Below, piece after piece: positions 1-9,077 of a stretch of DNA of 64,000 bases. Every line of letters begins with the position of its first letter. Position 1 is the stretch's first letter. The notes beneath the pieces were generated by a model that saw only the letters and a list, made by a program, of their open reading frames with translations, did not search any database and was not told the DNA's origin. Origin of the DNA: a bacterium (lineage in GTDB: Bacteria; SZUA-79; Acidulodesulfobacterales; Acidulodesulfobacteraceae); contig JAJYDX010000001.1 in assembly GCA_021777135.1 (NCBI GenBank), positions 124,001 to 188,000 of the forward strand. Reading direction: 5' to 3'. The position numbers were made by a program, and so were the translations under genes.

Positions 1-2
1 AT

Positions 3-1520
3 TTAAAAAATTATCCTGCCTTGAAATTCATAAGATGCCGACTTTACGATATTTAAAAACTGTGGAGGGACATAAAACAATAATAAAGACGATACTAATA
101 AAAGAATCAACGGAACATATATCATAAAAGGGTGAACCGACCCTTCGGTTTTTTTACGTTTATTATCGTTAATCCCTCTATGAGTCACCTTTTCACTTTG
201 AAGTTCATTCATTCTTTCCGCGTTGTCCATGTTTCCCGTGTACATTTTAAGAACCTTGCCGAAAAGTCCTATAAATATAAAAATCAGCAGTATAAAAACT
301 AAAAAACCTAACAATATGTTGCTTCTAAACACGCCCGTCATAATGTAAATTTCCCCCAGGAACATTGCAAAAGGAGGCATTCCGCTTATTCCCATAACTC
401 CAAAAAGCAGTACTAATGAGGTAATCGGAAAATTATTAGACAAGTTTTTTATTTTTTCGATTTTTCTTTCATGTGTTACCGCAAGCACGTTGCCCGAAGA
501 TAAAAACAAAAGACCTTTATTTAAAGCATGAAAAAAAATCTGCAAAAGGCTACCTATTATAGCAATTCCGCCTATGCCAAAACCCAACGCTATAATACCC
601 ATATTTTCCATTGAAGAAAATGCAAACAAACGTTTATAATCAGTTTGTTTTATAATTGAAAGCGCCGAAACCATAATCGTTAAAAATCCGAAACCTATTA
701 AAAAATATCTCGGGTAATATATGCCCGCCGCCCAGTTTATCTGATAAAATCTTAAAATGCCCAAAAGCGCGGTGTTAAGCAAAACGCCGGAAAGCAATGC
801 ACTTACGGGACTCGGACCCTGCGAATGCGCATCCGGCAGCCAATTATGCATAGGAGCAAATCCTACTTTTGTACCGAATCCCACAAGCGCAAGAATAAAA
901 GCAAGCATAAGAAAATTCTTGTCTAATTCAGAACTAGCCCTCATAATACTTACAAAAGATAAGGATTGTAAACTTTCTCCGTAAACTTGCGAAGTCGTAA
1001 AATATAAGACGACTATCGCAAAAAGCCCTATAGCGATACCTACCGAACACATAATTACGTATTTCCAAGTGGCTTCAAAGGATTCTTTAGTCCTGTTAAA
1101 AGAAACTAATAATGCCGTGGCAAGTGTAGTTGCCTCAAGACCCGTCCAGTATATTCCAAGATTGTTAGACACTATGGAAATCATCATACTTAAAACAAAT
1201 AAATTCTTCCAAAAATAATAAAATTTAAATTTTCTTTTAGATATGCCGCTAGCAATCTCTGTTCTAACATATCCAAATGAATAAAATGCCACAAACATTT
1301 CAAGCGTCGAAACTGTTATTAATATAACCAAATTGATATAATCGATAAAGAAAAAACTGCCTAAAAAAACCGTTATATTACTAAAAGTCATGGCTATTGT
1401 TATAACCGTGGAAAATATAAGAACAGATATTACCAACTGCAAATAAGACATCCATAAAACATCTGCAAAAATCGAAATAATTAAAGCAACTGCGGGTAAA
1501 ATTAATATTAATTCATACAT
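3..1520 (-). CDS. hyfF: Hydrogenase-4 subunit F-like proton-pumping membrane protein
   Basis: This 505-aa polytopic membrane protein belongs to the NuoN/MrpD/HyfF antiporter-like family, which moves protons as part of a membrane-bound hydrogenase or formate-hydrogenlyase-type complex. Visible hallmarks are many hydrophobic helices, a helix carrying the family lysine and proline (MHNWLPDAHSQGPSPVSALL) and a lysine near KQTDYKRLFAFSS. The length fits HyfF. It is the last of four consecutive subunits in the order B, C, E, F. The large hydrogenase-like and small Fe-S subunits (G and I) would lie beyond the left edge. The choice of Hyf over Mrp or Nuo rests on the E-type subunit next door. The family is confident; the exact complex is inferred. 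Confidence 0.85.
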   Translation of the reverse strand: MYELILILPAVALIISIFADVLWMSYLQLVISVLIFSTVITIAMTFSNITVFLGSFFFIDYINLVILITVSTLEMFVAFYSFGYVRTEIASGISKRKFKFYYFWKNLFVLSMMISIVSNNLGIYWTGLEATTLATALLVSFNRTKESFEATWKYVIMCSVGIAIGLFAIVVLYFTTSQVYGESLQSLSFVSIMRASSELDKNFLMLAFILALVGFGTKVGFAPMHNWLPDAHSQGPSPVSALLSGVLLNTALLGILRFYQINWAAGIYYPRYFLIGFGFLTIMVSALSIIKQTDYKRLFAFSSMENMGIIALGFGIGGIAIIGSLLQIFFHALNKGLLFLSSGNVLAVTHERKIEKIKNLSNNFPITSLVLLFGVMGISGMPPFAMFLGEIYIMTGVFRSNILLGFLVFILLIFIFIGLFGKVLKMYTGNMDNAERMNELQSEKVTHRGINDNKRKKTEGSVHPFMIYVPLILLLVSSLLLFYVPPQFLNIVKSASYEFQGRIIF

Positions 1521-1547
1521 TTTTAGTTTTAATCCTATTTAAAATAT

Positions 1548-2165
1548 TTATGAAGCAACGTTTCTTCTAAGATTTAATATAAGAATAGATAATATAAGTA
1601 TGCTTACAAAAAGATCGAAAAGCACTCCTAATTCGACTAAAAGGGGCATACCGTGAGTAATGCTGTTTCCGGCTAAAAATATTGCATTGTCTATAGTCAA
1701 AAACCCTATAATTTGAGAAAATAACGTTTTTCGTGTAATCATAAGCATTGCGCCTATTAAAAAAGTCGCAAGTGCAATAGTAAACACAAATGAGCCAAAT
1801 GTTAAGCCAATTTTAATAATTTTTTGGGCTATTAAATTCGAAAGTAACGTTAAAGAACCGGCAAAAACTACTGCCTCGGGTATTCCTATGTACATATCGA
1901 TTTCTTTATCCATTTTAACTCTTTTAAGTGTTTTAAATAAAAAGTATGGTATTAAAATAACTTTAAAAATAACTGTAATAGCAAAAGACCCGTATAAATT
2001 TATAGAGTTAAAATGAATGGCACCCATAAAAATATAAAATGCGAGCATAAGAGACTGAAAAGAATAAAGTTTAATTGCAAATTTTAAAAAAGGCGAGCTT
2101 ACGTTTAATACAACAGAAACAAGTATTAAAATAATAAAAAGTTCGGCAATTTTTTCCATTATCAT
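1548..2165 (-). CDS. hyfE: Hydrogenase-4 subunit E-like membrane protein
   Basis: A 205-aa protein of about six hydrophobic helices that resembles HyfE, whose C-terminal half is related to NuoK of complex I. It is expected to sit between the antiporter-like subunits and the HyfC/NuoH-like anchor. The motif FLTIDNAIFLAGNSITHGMPLLVELGVLFD is typical of HyfE, with acidic residues inside helices that serve proton translocation in this family. The ATG at 2165 is followed by a second in-frame ATG two codons later, and either could be used. It lies 27 bp upstream of hyfF and 35 bp downstream of the HyfC-like gene, so co-transcription is likely. Confidence 0.82.
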   Translation of the reverse strand: MIMEKIAELFIILILVSVVLNVSSPFLKFAIKLYSFQSLMLAFYIFMGAIHFNSINLYGSFAITVIFKVILIPYFLFKTLKRVKMDKEIDMYIGIPEAVVFAGSLTLLSNLIAQKIIKIGLTFGSFVFTIALATFLIGAMLMITRKTLFSQIIGFLTIDNAIFLAGNSITHGMPLLVELGVLFDLFVSILILSILILNLRRNVAS

Positions 2166-2200
2166 CTTTTAAACTTAACGTTATTAAATTAATTAATAAA

Positions 2201-3175
2201 CTAAAATCCTCTTATTGATAAAATCATCGCTATTAAAGACAAAATAAAAGAAACTGAAAGTACGTTAGGCGCTCTGAATACGCGCATCTTGGGATTAACA
2301 ATTTCGACGCCGGCGATAAGACCGCACAAAATTATCATCTTTATAAAATAAGTTGTTAAGGCAAGAGGTACTTGATAAATATTTACCGCCATATAAGGAA
2401 ATAAGATGAGCGACATTATGGTTAAGAATATGGTAAGTTTTAAGTAACTGCCATATTCGTAAATTCCAAGATGTTTCCCGCTTGCCTCTAAAATATTTGC
2501 TTCATGAAACATGGTAAGTTCTAAATGGGTTTCTGGATTATCTATAGGAATCCTTGCATTTTCGGATATGCTTACTATAAAAAGCGAGATAAAAAGTAAA
2601 AAAGGAATAGCAATAGATACAGAACTAGAATGGGCTCCGGATAAAAAAGCGTTTTCAGCTCCATTCTGAATAAAATAAAAAATATCGGTTATTCTGCCTT
2701 GCTTTGTATAAATAGCAAGGGATATAAAAATAAATATTAAAGATGGCTCTGAAAGAACTGTTAAAAACCATTCCCTGCTCGCTCCTAAACCTCCGAAAGC
2801 ACTACCCTGATCCATTGCGTAAAGAGTCATAAAAAAAGTCGCAAGTGCGAGAGAATATGCTATCAATATTACGTCGGAAGATACGCCTAGCAAAGAATAC
2901 CTGTAAAAAGCTGGAAGCATTAATAATATTAAGAGATATGAAACAAAAACTATATAAGGAGCTAAACTAGATATTAAAGTTGCATCTTTCGATAAGACGA
3001 CTTCTTTTTTTAATAATTTATTAAAATTTATATAAAACTGCAGTATATTAATTCCTTTCTGTCCTCTTGCCCGCTGTTTTAATTTATGAATGAAACCGGC
3101 GAAAAAAGGGGCAAGAAGAACAATTATAAAAAATTGAATACAACCTAAAGCCAAATGTTCCGCATTATAATTCAT
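2201..3175 (-). CDS. hyfC: Hydrogenase-4 subunit C-like (NuoH-type) membrane anchor
   Basis: A 324-aa membrane protein of the complex I subunit 1 family (NuoH/HyfC/HycD). In this family it anchors the soluble hydrogenase-like arm to the membrane and helps form the quinone- or ferredoxin-linked coupling site. Recognisable features are the basic cytoplasmic segment after helix 1 (KLKQRARGQKG), the conserved loop with SENARIPIDNPETHLELTM and eight or so hydrophobic helices. The segment GLGASREWFLTVLSEPSLI is also typical. It lies 12 bp downstream of the HyfB-like gene, consistent with one operon. Confidence 0.87.
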   Translation of the reverse strand: MNYNAEHLALGCIQFFIIVLLAPFFAGFIHKLKQRARGQKGINILQFYINFNKLLKKEVVLSKDATLISSLAPYIVFVSYLLILLMLPAFYRYSLLGVSSDVILIAYSLALATFFMTLYAMDQGSAFGGLGASREWFLTVLSEPSLIFIFISLAIYTKQGRITDIFYFIQNGAENAFLSGAHSSSVSIAIPFLLFISLFIVSISENARIPIDNPETHLELTMFHEANILEASGKHLGIYEYGSYLKLTIFLTIMSLILFPYMAVNIYQVPLALTTYFIKMIILCGLIAGVEIVNPKMRVFRAPNVLSVSFILSLIAMILSIRGF

Positions 3176-3187
3176 AATTCTTATTTT

Positions 3188-5107
3188 TTATTTTATTATA
3201 AAAATATATAGAATAAAACAGGTTATTAACGATAAAAATAAATAACCCAAAGAAATATTTATATTTTCAGAATTAACCATTTTATTAAAAATTTCGGATA
3301 CTTTTAAATATAATTTTTCTATAGGAATATAAATATATTTTTCAAAAATATCGTTAATTTCTTCAGTATAAACAGATTTAGACCTAAAATATTTTTTTAC
3401 ATCCTTTTCAAAATTAATCTCGGAAACCGATGAGTAAAAAGAGGAAAAAACTTTCATTATGCTTGATGAAAATCCGCCACCGGAATACTGGGCTTTTAAA
3501 TTTTTTTCGTCAAGACCGCATGCCCATGTTTCAAATATTCTTTTTTTATTGGAAGAATATATTTTTAAGTAGAAAATAACTATCGATAAAATCGCCGCAA
3601 AAGCAATTATGACTAAAGCTGGCAGATAAAGAGAAAACGGGCGGGCGTTAATAATATGAACAGCAGAAAGCGGATATGGACTTACAGTTCCGCCGGTCAG
3701 ATAAAAAATTACGGCATTTAAACTTGCAATTATTTTATAGGGATAAATTCCTATAAAAATACACAATAAAACAGGTAGCGCTATTCCTATTCTTTCAATG
3801 ATATGCGGTTCGACGGCAATTTCAGCATTTTCAGTTCTCGGTCTGCCCAAAAAAGTAATTCCAAACAGTTTTGTAAAAGTAGCTCCTGCCGCAGCTCCGG
3901 TCAAGGAAAGAAGAGCAATAGCTATAATCGAAAAATATACCATATAAAGATTTCCTGTAAAAACCGAACTTATGAGCGAAATATATAAATACCACTCGCT
4001 CAAAAAACCGCTTAAAGGAGGCATAGCGGAAATTGACATAACGCCTATAAGAAACAAAACCGAAAGTTGTCCCATTTTTTTAGACAGACCCCCGAGTTTT
4101 TCCATATTTCTTGTATGTGTATATTTGTCTATCAATCCAGAACCCATAAACAGCGAACTTTTGCTTAATCCATGACTCACTATATGAAGCAAAACAGCCA
4201 GCATTGCAAGATACTCCAGGGATTTGAAATTCTCAACCAAAGCCCAGTAAGACAAACCTATCCCCATGAAAATTATGCCCATATTTTCTATTGTGGAAAA
4301 TGCCAGCAATTTTTTTATATCCTTTTGCGCCATTGCATACATAATACCGAAAAGCCCCGATAAAGCACCTATAATAAGAAGTATAATTCCTAAGAAAGAG
4401 CCGGAGCCGGAACTAAAGACAAATAAGAATTTTAAGATACCGTATATTGCCATATTAACCATAATACCGGACATAGCGGCCGAAATATTTGCCGGAGCTA
4501 CCGGATGGGCATAAGGAAGCCATGTGTGAAATGGCATAATGCCGGCTTTAATTGAAAACCCAGTTATTGCAGCAGCCAATATTATAATTCCGGCTGCGCC
4601 TTTATAATAGTCGAAGGAAAAAGATGAGGTTTTTAAATACAGCATTATAAAGCTTGCAGTGATAAGAACGGTTCCTATATGCGTCATTAAAAAGTACAAA
4701 AAACCAGCTTTTCTCGCTTCCTCGTTTCCCTCATAAATTACCAAAAGAAAAGAAAAAATAGACATTAATTCCCAGAAAATCAAAAAAGTCAGCATATCGT
4801 TGCTTATAACAAGAATTACCATAGACAATATAAAGAAAAAAGCATATATAAAAAGGGACGGTCTTTTATCGTATTTCTCCCCGTACTTAACGGAAAAAAT
4901 TGAAATGAATATAGAAATTAAAGATATAAATATTACAAACAATATGGAGAAAGGGCTAAATTTGAACGAAAAATCAACTAAAGATGATTGCAGGATAAAT
5001 TCGTTATTATAATTGTATAAGCTTAAAAAAGTAAAAAACGCTGCGGATAAAATGGAGAGATAGCTAAAAAAGTGCCTATATATAATATTAGGTTTATCAT
5101 GGGTCAT
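3188..5107 (-). CDS. hyfB: Hydrogenase-4 subunit B-like (NuoL-type) proton-pumping protein
   Basis: A 639-aa antiporter-like subunit of the NuoL/HyfB family. It shows the expected helix with histidine and proline (KAGIMPFHTWLPYAHPVAPANISAAMSG), the KDIKKLLAFSTIENMG lysine motif and a long C-terminal extension ending in one more hydrophobic helix (about residues 615-638). In this family the protein is a proton channel of an energy-converting complex. It is the first of the four Hyf subunits here. A promoter-like pair (TTGTAA, 17 bp, TATAAT) lies in the 89-bp gap before it, so it may be expressed separately from the molybdoenzyme gene upstream. Confidence 0.86.
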   Translation of the reverse strand: MTHDKPNIIYRHFFSYLSILSAAFFTFLSLYNYNNEFILQSSLVDFSFKFSPFSILFVIFISLISIFISIFSVKYGEKYDKRPSLFIYAFFFILSMVILVISNDMLTFLIFWELMSIFSFLLVIYEGNEEARKAGFLYFLMTHIGTVLITASFIMLYLKTSSFSFDYYKGAAGIIILAAAITGFSIKAGIMPFHTWLPYAHPVAPANISAAMSGIMVNMAIYGILKFLFVFSSGSGSFLGIILLIIGALSGLFGIMYAMAQKDIKKLLAFSTIENMGIIFMGIGLSYWALVENFKSLEYLAMLAVLLHIVSHGLSKSSLFMGSGLIDKYTHTRNMEKLGGLSKKMGQLSVLFLIGVMSISAMPPLSGFLSEWYLYISLISSVFTGNLYMVYFSIIAIALLSLTGAAAGATFTKLFGITFLGRPRTENAEIAVEPHIIERIGIALPVLLCIFIGIYPYKIIASLNAVIFYLTGGTVSPYPLSAVHIINARPFSLYLPALVIIAFAAILSIVIFYLKIYSSNKKRIFETWACGLDEKNLKAQYSGGGFSSSIMKVFSSFYSSVSEINFEKDVKKYFRSKSVYTEEINDIFEKYIYIPIEKLYLKVSEIFNKMVNSENINISLGYLFLSLITCFILYIFIIK

Positions 5108-5159
5108 TATATTAATTAAATTAATTCCTTTTTATAGAAATAGATTCTAATATTATCAT

Positions 5160-5188
5160 ATTATAAAAAATTACAAGCGGAATTACAA
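5160..5188 (-). promoter_or_regulatory. Candidate sigma70 promoter before hyfB
   Basis: On the minus strand, TTGTAA (5188-5183) and TATAAT (5165-5160) are separated by 17 bp. The -10 is a perfect match and the -35 matches at four of six positions. The gap between the molybdoenzyme gene and hyfB is otherwise non-coding. The AT-rich background makes chance -10 matches common, so this is only a candidate. Confidence 0.4.
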
Positions 5189-5194
5189 GCGGAA
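5171..5194. repeat. Tandem 12-bp duplication downstream of the molybdoenzyme gene
   Basis: The unit TTACAAGCGGAA occurs twice in a row, at 5171-5182 and 5183-5194, just after the stop codon at 5197-5199. The duplicated unit carries the TTGTAA -35-like element on the minus strand, so the second copy creates the 17-bp spacing to the TATAAT at 5160-5165. Confidence 0.85.
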
Positions 5195-5196
5195 TT

Positions 5197-7239
5197 TTAG
5201 ATTTTTTTAACTTCGACTTGCGCGGAAAAAAAAGTAGCTCCACCTCCTATATCAGATAAATCATCGGGTGTCAAAGCGTTTACTCCGGAACCGTTTAAAT
5301 AAGCGTCCTTCCACCATAAGCCTGCAGAAACGACTACTCCTGGTAAAACAGATTCCAAAACTTTTGCTTTTATAGTTAAAGAGCCGCGAACATTTTGAAC
5401 TATAACTAAATCTCCGTCCTTTATCCCCCTGTCTTCCGCATCTTTTGGATTAATTTCTATAAAAGGTTCAAGCGCTTTAACTTTTAAAGAAGAAACACCT
5501 GCAAAAGATGAATTTAAAAAAAAGTGATTAGGAGGGCTAATGAAAATTAAATTAGGTCCATGTTCTTCGGCCTTTAATATATTATTATTAACATAATTAA
5601 TTGGATTATATTCCGGTATATCTGAAAATCCATATGATAAAACCTTTTTACTCTTAAACTCGATTTTACCGGAAGGAGTTGAAAGCCTGCCGAATTCAAA
5701 AGGTGAATTTCCGGTATTAATATTTATAAACCGTTCTTTTTTTAGCCTTTCTAAAGTTATTCCTCTTTCTTTCCAGTAATTAACGTCTAATGCCTGTCGT
5801 GCTATATCTTCTTCCGTATCTAAAAAACATGCATCGTTAAAGCCTAATGAACGTGAGAGCATTTTAAATACTTCTATATTTGGTTTTGCTTCGCCTAATC
5901 TTGAAATTACCGGATTTGCCCATTGAATTAAGGTATGCCAATAGCTAATATAGAGATCGGCATGCTCAAAACTCGTGGTTGCGGGAAGAATAATATCGGC
6001 AAACTTTGCCGTATCGGTCATAGTCTGTTCATGGACTACCGTAAATAGGTCTTCCCTTGCAAGTCCTTTAATAACCAAGTTTTGATTGGGAGCTACGACT
6101 GCGGGATTACTATTATAAACATAAAGCGACCTTAAGGGGGGTTCAAGATCGCAAAGAGCTTTTCCAAGCTGAACCATATTGACTGTTCTTGTGGGATTTT
6201 TAATTAAATCCGGCCTTTTCAAAGCATCTTCGTTTAAAGGAAAATAACCGGAATTAGATTTTAACGCCCCTCCTCCTTTATAATTCCATGCTCCGGTTAA
6301 TGCAGGCAGAAGAGAAATTGCCCAGGTATTTATACCGCCGTTTCTATGATGCTGAAGACCGTTTCCTATTCTTATGAAACTCGGCTTGGCTTCCGCATAG
6401 ACTTTTGCCAGATTTTCTATCCGTTCTTCGGGCATACCCGTCAGTTTTGCAACTTTTTCTGGAGGATATTCCATGGCTTTTTTACGAAAATCGTCAAACC
6501 CGAGTGAATATTTATCTAAAAATAATTTATCTTCAGCTTTATCTCTTAATATTATATGGGCTATGCCTAAAGCCAGCGCCCCGTCTGAACCTGGCAATAT
6601 CATAAAAAATTCGTCTGACCATTTTGCCGTTTTGTTTTTATGAACATCTATGGAAATTATTTTAGCGCCGTTTTTACGTGCTGCATCAGATATAATAGCC
6701 TGATGTATATTGGTTTCTAAGGCGTTAATGCCCCAAAATATAATTAATTCAGCATTTACAACGTCTAGAGGATTTACACCTTTTGATGCGCCGTAAGCAA
6801 GCTGATAGCCCAAACTTCCAGCCGCTGAACAAATAGTACGGTCTATAGCCGTAGTGCCTATTTTATTAAAAAGACGCCTGTCCATGCTTGATTTATTAAC
6901 TATTCCTTCTGTTCCGCCGTAAGAATAAGGCATAATGCTTTCCGGACCATACTTGGAAATAAGCTTTTTCCAGCTGCTAGCAATTTCATCTACTGCTTCG
7001 CTCCAGCTTATTCTATTAAATTTGCCGCTTCCCTTCTTTCCTGCTCTGCGTAAAGGATAGAGTATCCTGTTGTTATAAATACGTTCTGGATAAGCCCTGA
7101 CTTTTTCGCAAATAACCCCGCGGGTTACGGGATGGGAAAGATCGCCGTCTATTTTTGTTATTACCCCGTTTACTATTTCTAATTTTAAAGCGCAGGTATC
7201 TGGACAGTCGTGCGGGCAGACGGAATATTGTATTTCCAT
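5197..7239 (-). CDS. Molybdopterin (bis-PGD) oxidoreductase with N-terminal [4Fe-4S] site
   Basis: A 680-aa catalytic subunit of the DMSO reductase/formate dehydrogenase superfamily. The N-terminus carries a [4Fe-4S] motif with Cys8, Cys12, Cys16 and Cys44 (CPHDCPDTC plus GVICEK). The Mo/W domains follow, and a C-terminal molydopterin dinucleotide binding domain starts near residue 560 (NHFFLNSSF, INPKDAEDRGIKDGDLV). Cys137 in DRTICSAAG aligns by position with the Sec/Cys metal ligand of formate dehydrogenases. No twin-arginine signal is seen, so the enzyme is probably cytoplasmic. The substrate is unknown: the CPHDCPDTC subgroup includes many uncharacterised enzymes, and formate is only one possibility. 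The hyf genes downstream raise the idea of a formate-hydrogenlyase-like partnership, but this is inference. Confidence 0.85.
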   Translation of the reverse strand: MEIQYSVCPHDCPDTCALKLEIVNGVITKIDGDLSHPVTRGVICEKVRAYPERIYNNRILYPLRRAGKKGSGKFNRISWSEAVDEIASSWKKLISKYGPESIMPYSYGGTEGIVNKSSMDRRLFNKIGTTAIDRTICSAAGSLGYQLAYGASKGVNPLDVVNAELIIFWGINALETNIHQAIISDAARKNGAKIISIDVHKNKTAKWSDEFFMILPGSDGALALGIAHIILRDKAEDKLFLDKYSLGFDDFRKKAMEYPPEKVAKLTGMPEERIENLAKVYAEAKPSFIRIGNGLQHHRNGGINTWAISLLPALTGAWNYKGGGALKSNSGYFPLNEDALKRPDLIKNPTRTVNMVQLGKALCDLEPPLRSLYVYNSNPAVVAPNQNLVIKGLAREDLFTVVHEQTMTDTAKFADIILPATTSFEHADLYISYWHTLIQWANPVISRLGEAKPNIEVFKMLSRSLGFNDACFLDTEEDIARQALDVNYWKERGITLERLKKERFININTGNSPFEFGRLSTPSGKIEFKSKKVLSYGFSDIPEYNPINYVNNNILKAEEHGPNLIFISPPNHFFLNSSFAGVSSLKVKALEPFIEINPKDAEDRGIKDGDLVIVQNVRGSLTIKAKVLESVLPGVVVSAGLWWKDAYLNGSGVNALTPDDLSDIGGGATFFSAQVEVKKI

Positions 7240-7252
7240 CGGTTTAATCCTC

Positions 7253-7462
7253 TTAATGAATCCTTGAAAATCCTATAATTACCAATATAATCATGGCAAG
7301 TATATAAATTCTTAAAAACCAGAAAGCTATCTGTATCCATCCTTTGACTCCGGCACGCTCTACAGGAATCTTATTATAATCCACCAAACCTTCTTCTTTG
7401 ATAAAATCTTCCCAGTCCTCATCGAGATTTATTTTTTTTGAAATCTTATTTTCCGTTTTCAT
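7253..7462 (-). CDS. Small single-span membrane protein, unknown function
   Basis: A 69-aa protein with a charged, acidic N-terminal half (DEDWEDFIKEEGLVDYNKIPVERAGVKG) and one hydrophobic segment at about residues 46-66. No family is recognised. It sits 13 bp upstream of the molybdoenzyme gene and 30 bp downstream of the Nramp-like gene in the same direction. The coding assignment rests on this tight spacing and the well-formed membrane segment. A role as an accessory or anchor peptide for one of its neighbours is a guess. Confidence 0.65.
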   Translation of the reverse strand: MKTENKISKKINLDEDWEDFIKEEGLVDYNKIPVERAGVKGWIQIAFWFLRIYILAMIILVIIGFSRIH

Positions 7463-7492
7463 TTTTATTCCTCACGTTATTTAAAAAATTAT

Positions 7493-8839
7493 TTAGCCAA
7501 ATATATGCGGAAAAACTACTGTTAATCCGTATATTCCGTTCATAATTATCAAAAACCCAACTATGGAAAACGCGGATATATTTTGCCAAGGCTTGTTCAC
7601 ATAGGCTCCCATTATCTCTTTATCGTTAAGAAGAAGTAACAAAAACATCATTGCCGCAGGCATAAAAATAGTAGCAATGACTTGAACTGTTAAATTTAAA
7701 AATCCTAAAGGCGCATCCGGAATCAAAACTATTCCACCGGCTATAAGCAGGCTTATAATTCCAGGCAGATAGAATTTCCAACCCTGCAAAGGCGGCATGT
7801 TAATGCTCTTAGGCCATCCGAATGCTTCACCCATTGCCCAAGAGGTGCTTGCCGAAATAGCAATAGCCGCAATAAGTCCGCCTTCTACAAGACCTAATGC
7901 AAAAAGCCTCATTGCCAATGGTCCCATTTTTGTTGAAATGGCGGAAAGAATGGTCTGTATATCTAGATTAGGAACATGAGTAAAACCGAAAACTGTTCCG
8001 GCTGCAATCAAAATAATAGCAATAGCAACTATTACCATAAAAAACGAACCTATAAATGTATCTATCTGCCCGTCTCTTATATCTTTAACTGTAAGCCCTT
8101 TATCGACAACTGACGATTGTTGAAAAAAAAGCATCCATGGAGCTATAGTAGTCCCTAAATTTGCAAGCACTACATATATAAAAAGGGAATTTACCCCTCC
8201 TGGTATATGCCATGAAATAAAACTTCTAGCAACTGCTCCCCAATGCAGGTGGGGGATAAAAAATACTAAAGGAACGAATATTAAATTAAATGCCGCTATG
8301 CTCAAACTTATCCATTCCCATGTAAAATATCGTAAAAATAACTGAATTGAAGCAATAATAGCAATAGCGATTATCGATGATACGACCGGCGGTATTCCGA
8401 AAACCTGCATTCCAAGCGTTATTCCTATAAATTCCGTTATTAAAGTTAGCACATTTGCCACAACAAGGTCAATTAACGAAAACGCGCCCCAGAATTTTCC
8501 ATACCTTTTCCATATCATTTCGGCGTGTCCTCTGTGCGTAACGGCGCCAAGCCTTACTGTCATTTCCTGAACAATATATGCAACTGGAAGCATTATTATC
8601 ATAAATGGAATAAAGAAACCTATTCCAAATATTGAACCGGTCTGGGCATAAGTCATAACTCCGCCGGCATCGTTGTCGGCAATCATAACCAATATTCCTG
8701 GACCTATCAGTGCCATTAAAAGACAAAGGCGCGAAAAATACCCGTATTTTTGCCTCATAAGATGAATTTTAAGTCTATCAGCTGCTCTTAGTTTTATGTC
8801 TACGGGAAGGTTTTCAAGTTTATCTTTATAATCTTTCAT
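7493..8839 (-). CDS. Nramp-family divalent metal transporter, divergent type
   Basis: A 448-aa, roughly 11-helix transporter of the Nramp (SLC11/MntH) fold. The TM1 metal-binding motif is normally DPGN; here it reads DNDAGG, in GPGILVMIADNDAGGVMTY. The TM6 motif, normally MPH, reads APWM (LGTTIAPWMLFFQQSS). Both changes place it in a divergent subgroup whose metal may not be Mn or Fe; related subgroups have been linked to Mg transport. A strong ribosome-binding site (AAGGAGA) precedes the ATG. It is followed by the 69-aa membrane peptide and the molybdoenzyme gene and preceded by a 43-aa ORF, all under one likely promoter at 9106-9078. Confidence 0.85.
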   Translation of the reverse strand: MKDYKDKLENLPVDIKLRAADRLKIHLMRQKYGYFSRLCLLMALIGPGILVMIADNDAGGVMTYAQTGSIFGIGFFIPFMIIMLPVAYIVQEMTVRLGAVTHRGHAEMIWKRYGKFWGAFSLIDLVVANVLTLITEFIGITLGMQVFGIPPVVSSIIAIAIIASIQLFLRYFTWEWISLSIAAFNLIFVPLVFFIPHLHWGAVARSFISWHIPGGVNSLFIYVVLANLGTTIAPWMLFFQQSSVVDKGLTVKDIRDGQIDTFIGSFFMVIVAIAIILIAAGTVFGFTHVPNLDIQTILSAISTKMGPLAMRLFALGLVEGGLIAAIAISASTSWAMGEAFGWPKSINMPPLQGWKFYLPGIISLLIAGGIVLIPDAPLGFLNLTVQVIATIFMPAAMMFLLLLLNDKEIMGAYVNKPWQNISAFSIVGFLIIMNGIYGLTVVFPHIFG

Positions 8840-8905
8840 TTTCTGTCTCCTTCTTAATAAATAACTTTAATTACTTAATTTAGAAAGAGAAGAATATTAA
8901 ATGGA

Positions 8906-9037
8906 TTATAAGAAGGGGGGGTAAAATGAGTAGAATTTATTTTTTTTACCGTTTAATATCATACTCTTTAATAAAGAATTAAAGTCATTTTCTATTTTTG
9001 TTAAGTAATAGTTACTACTGTCCGGTTCACTTCGCAT
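8906..9037 (-). CDS. Small 43-aa ORF leading the Nramp-like operon
   Basis: A 43-codon ORF starts at an ATG at 9037-9035 and stops with TAA at 8908-8906. AGGAGA lies 6 bp before the ATG, as good a ribosome-binding site as any in the window. The peptide is polar, starts MRSEPDSSNYY and ends FYSFYPPFL. It has no signal or membrane segment and no recognised family. It lies between the only clear promoter and the Nramp-like gene, so it could be a small protein or a regulatory leader peptide. It is below the length at which automatic callers are reliable. Confidence 0.5.
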   Translation of the reverse strand: MRSEPDSSNYYLTKIENDFNSLLKSMILNGKKNKFYSFYPPFL

Positions 9038-9077
9038 AAATAATCTCCTGTTAAATTTAAATTGATATATTATTAAA

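Noticed and set aside
8926-8982. 18-aa plus-strand ORF after a run of seven G
   Set aside because: It is very short, antisense to the better-supported 43-aa ORF, and has no downstream partner.
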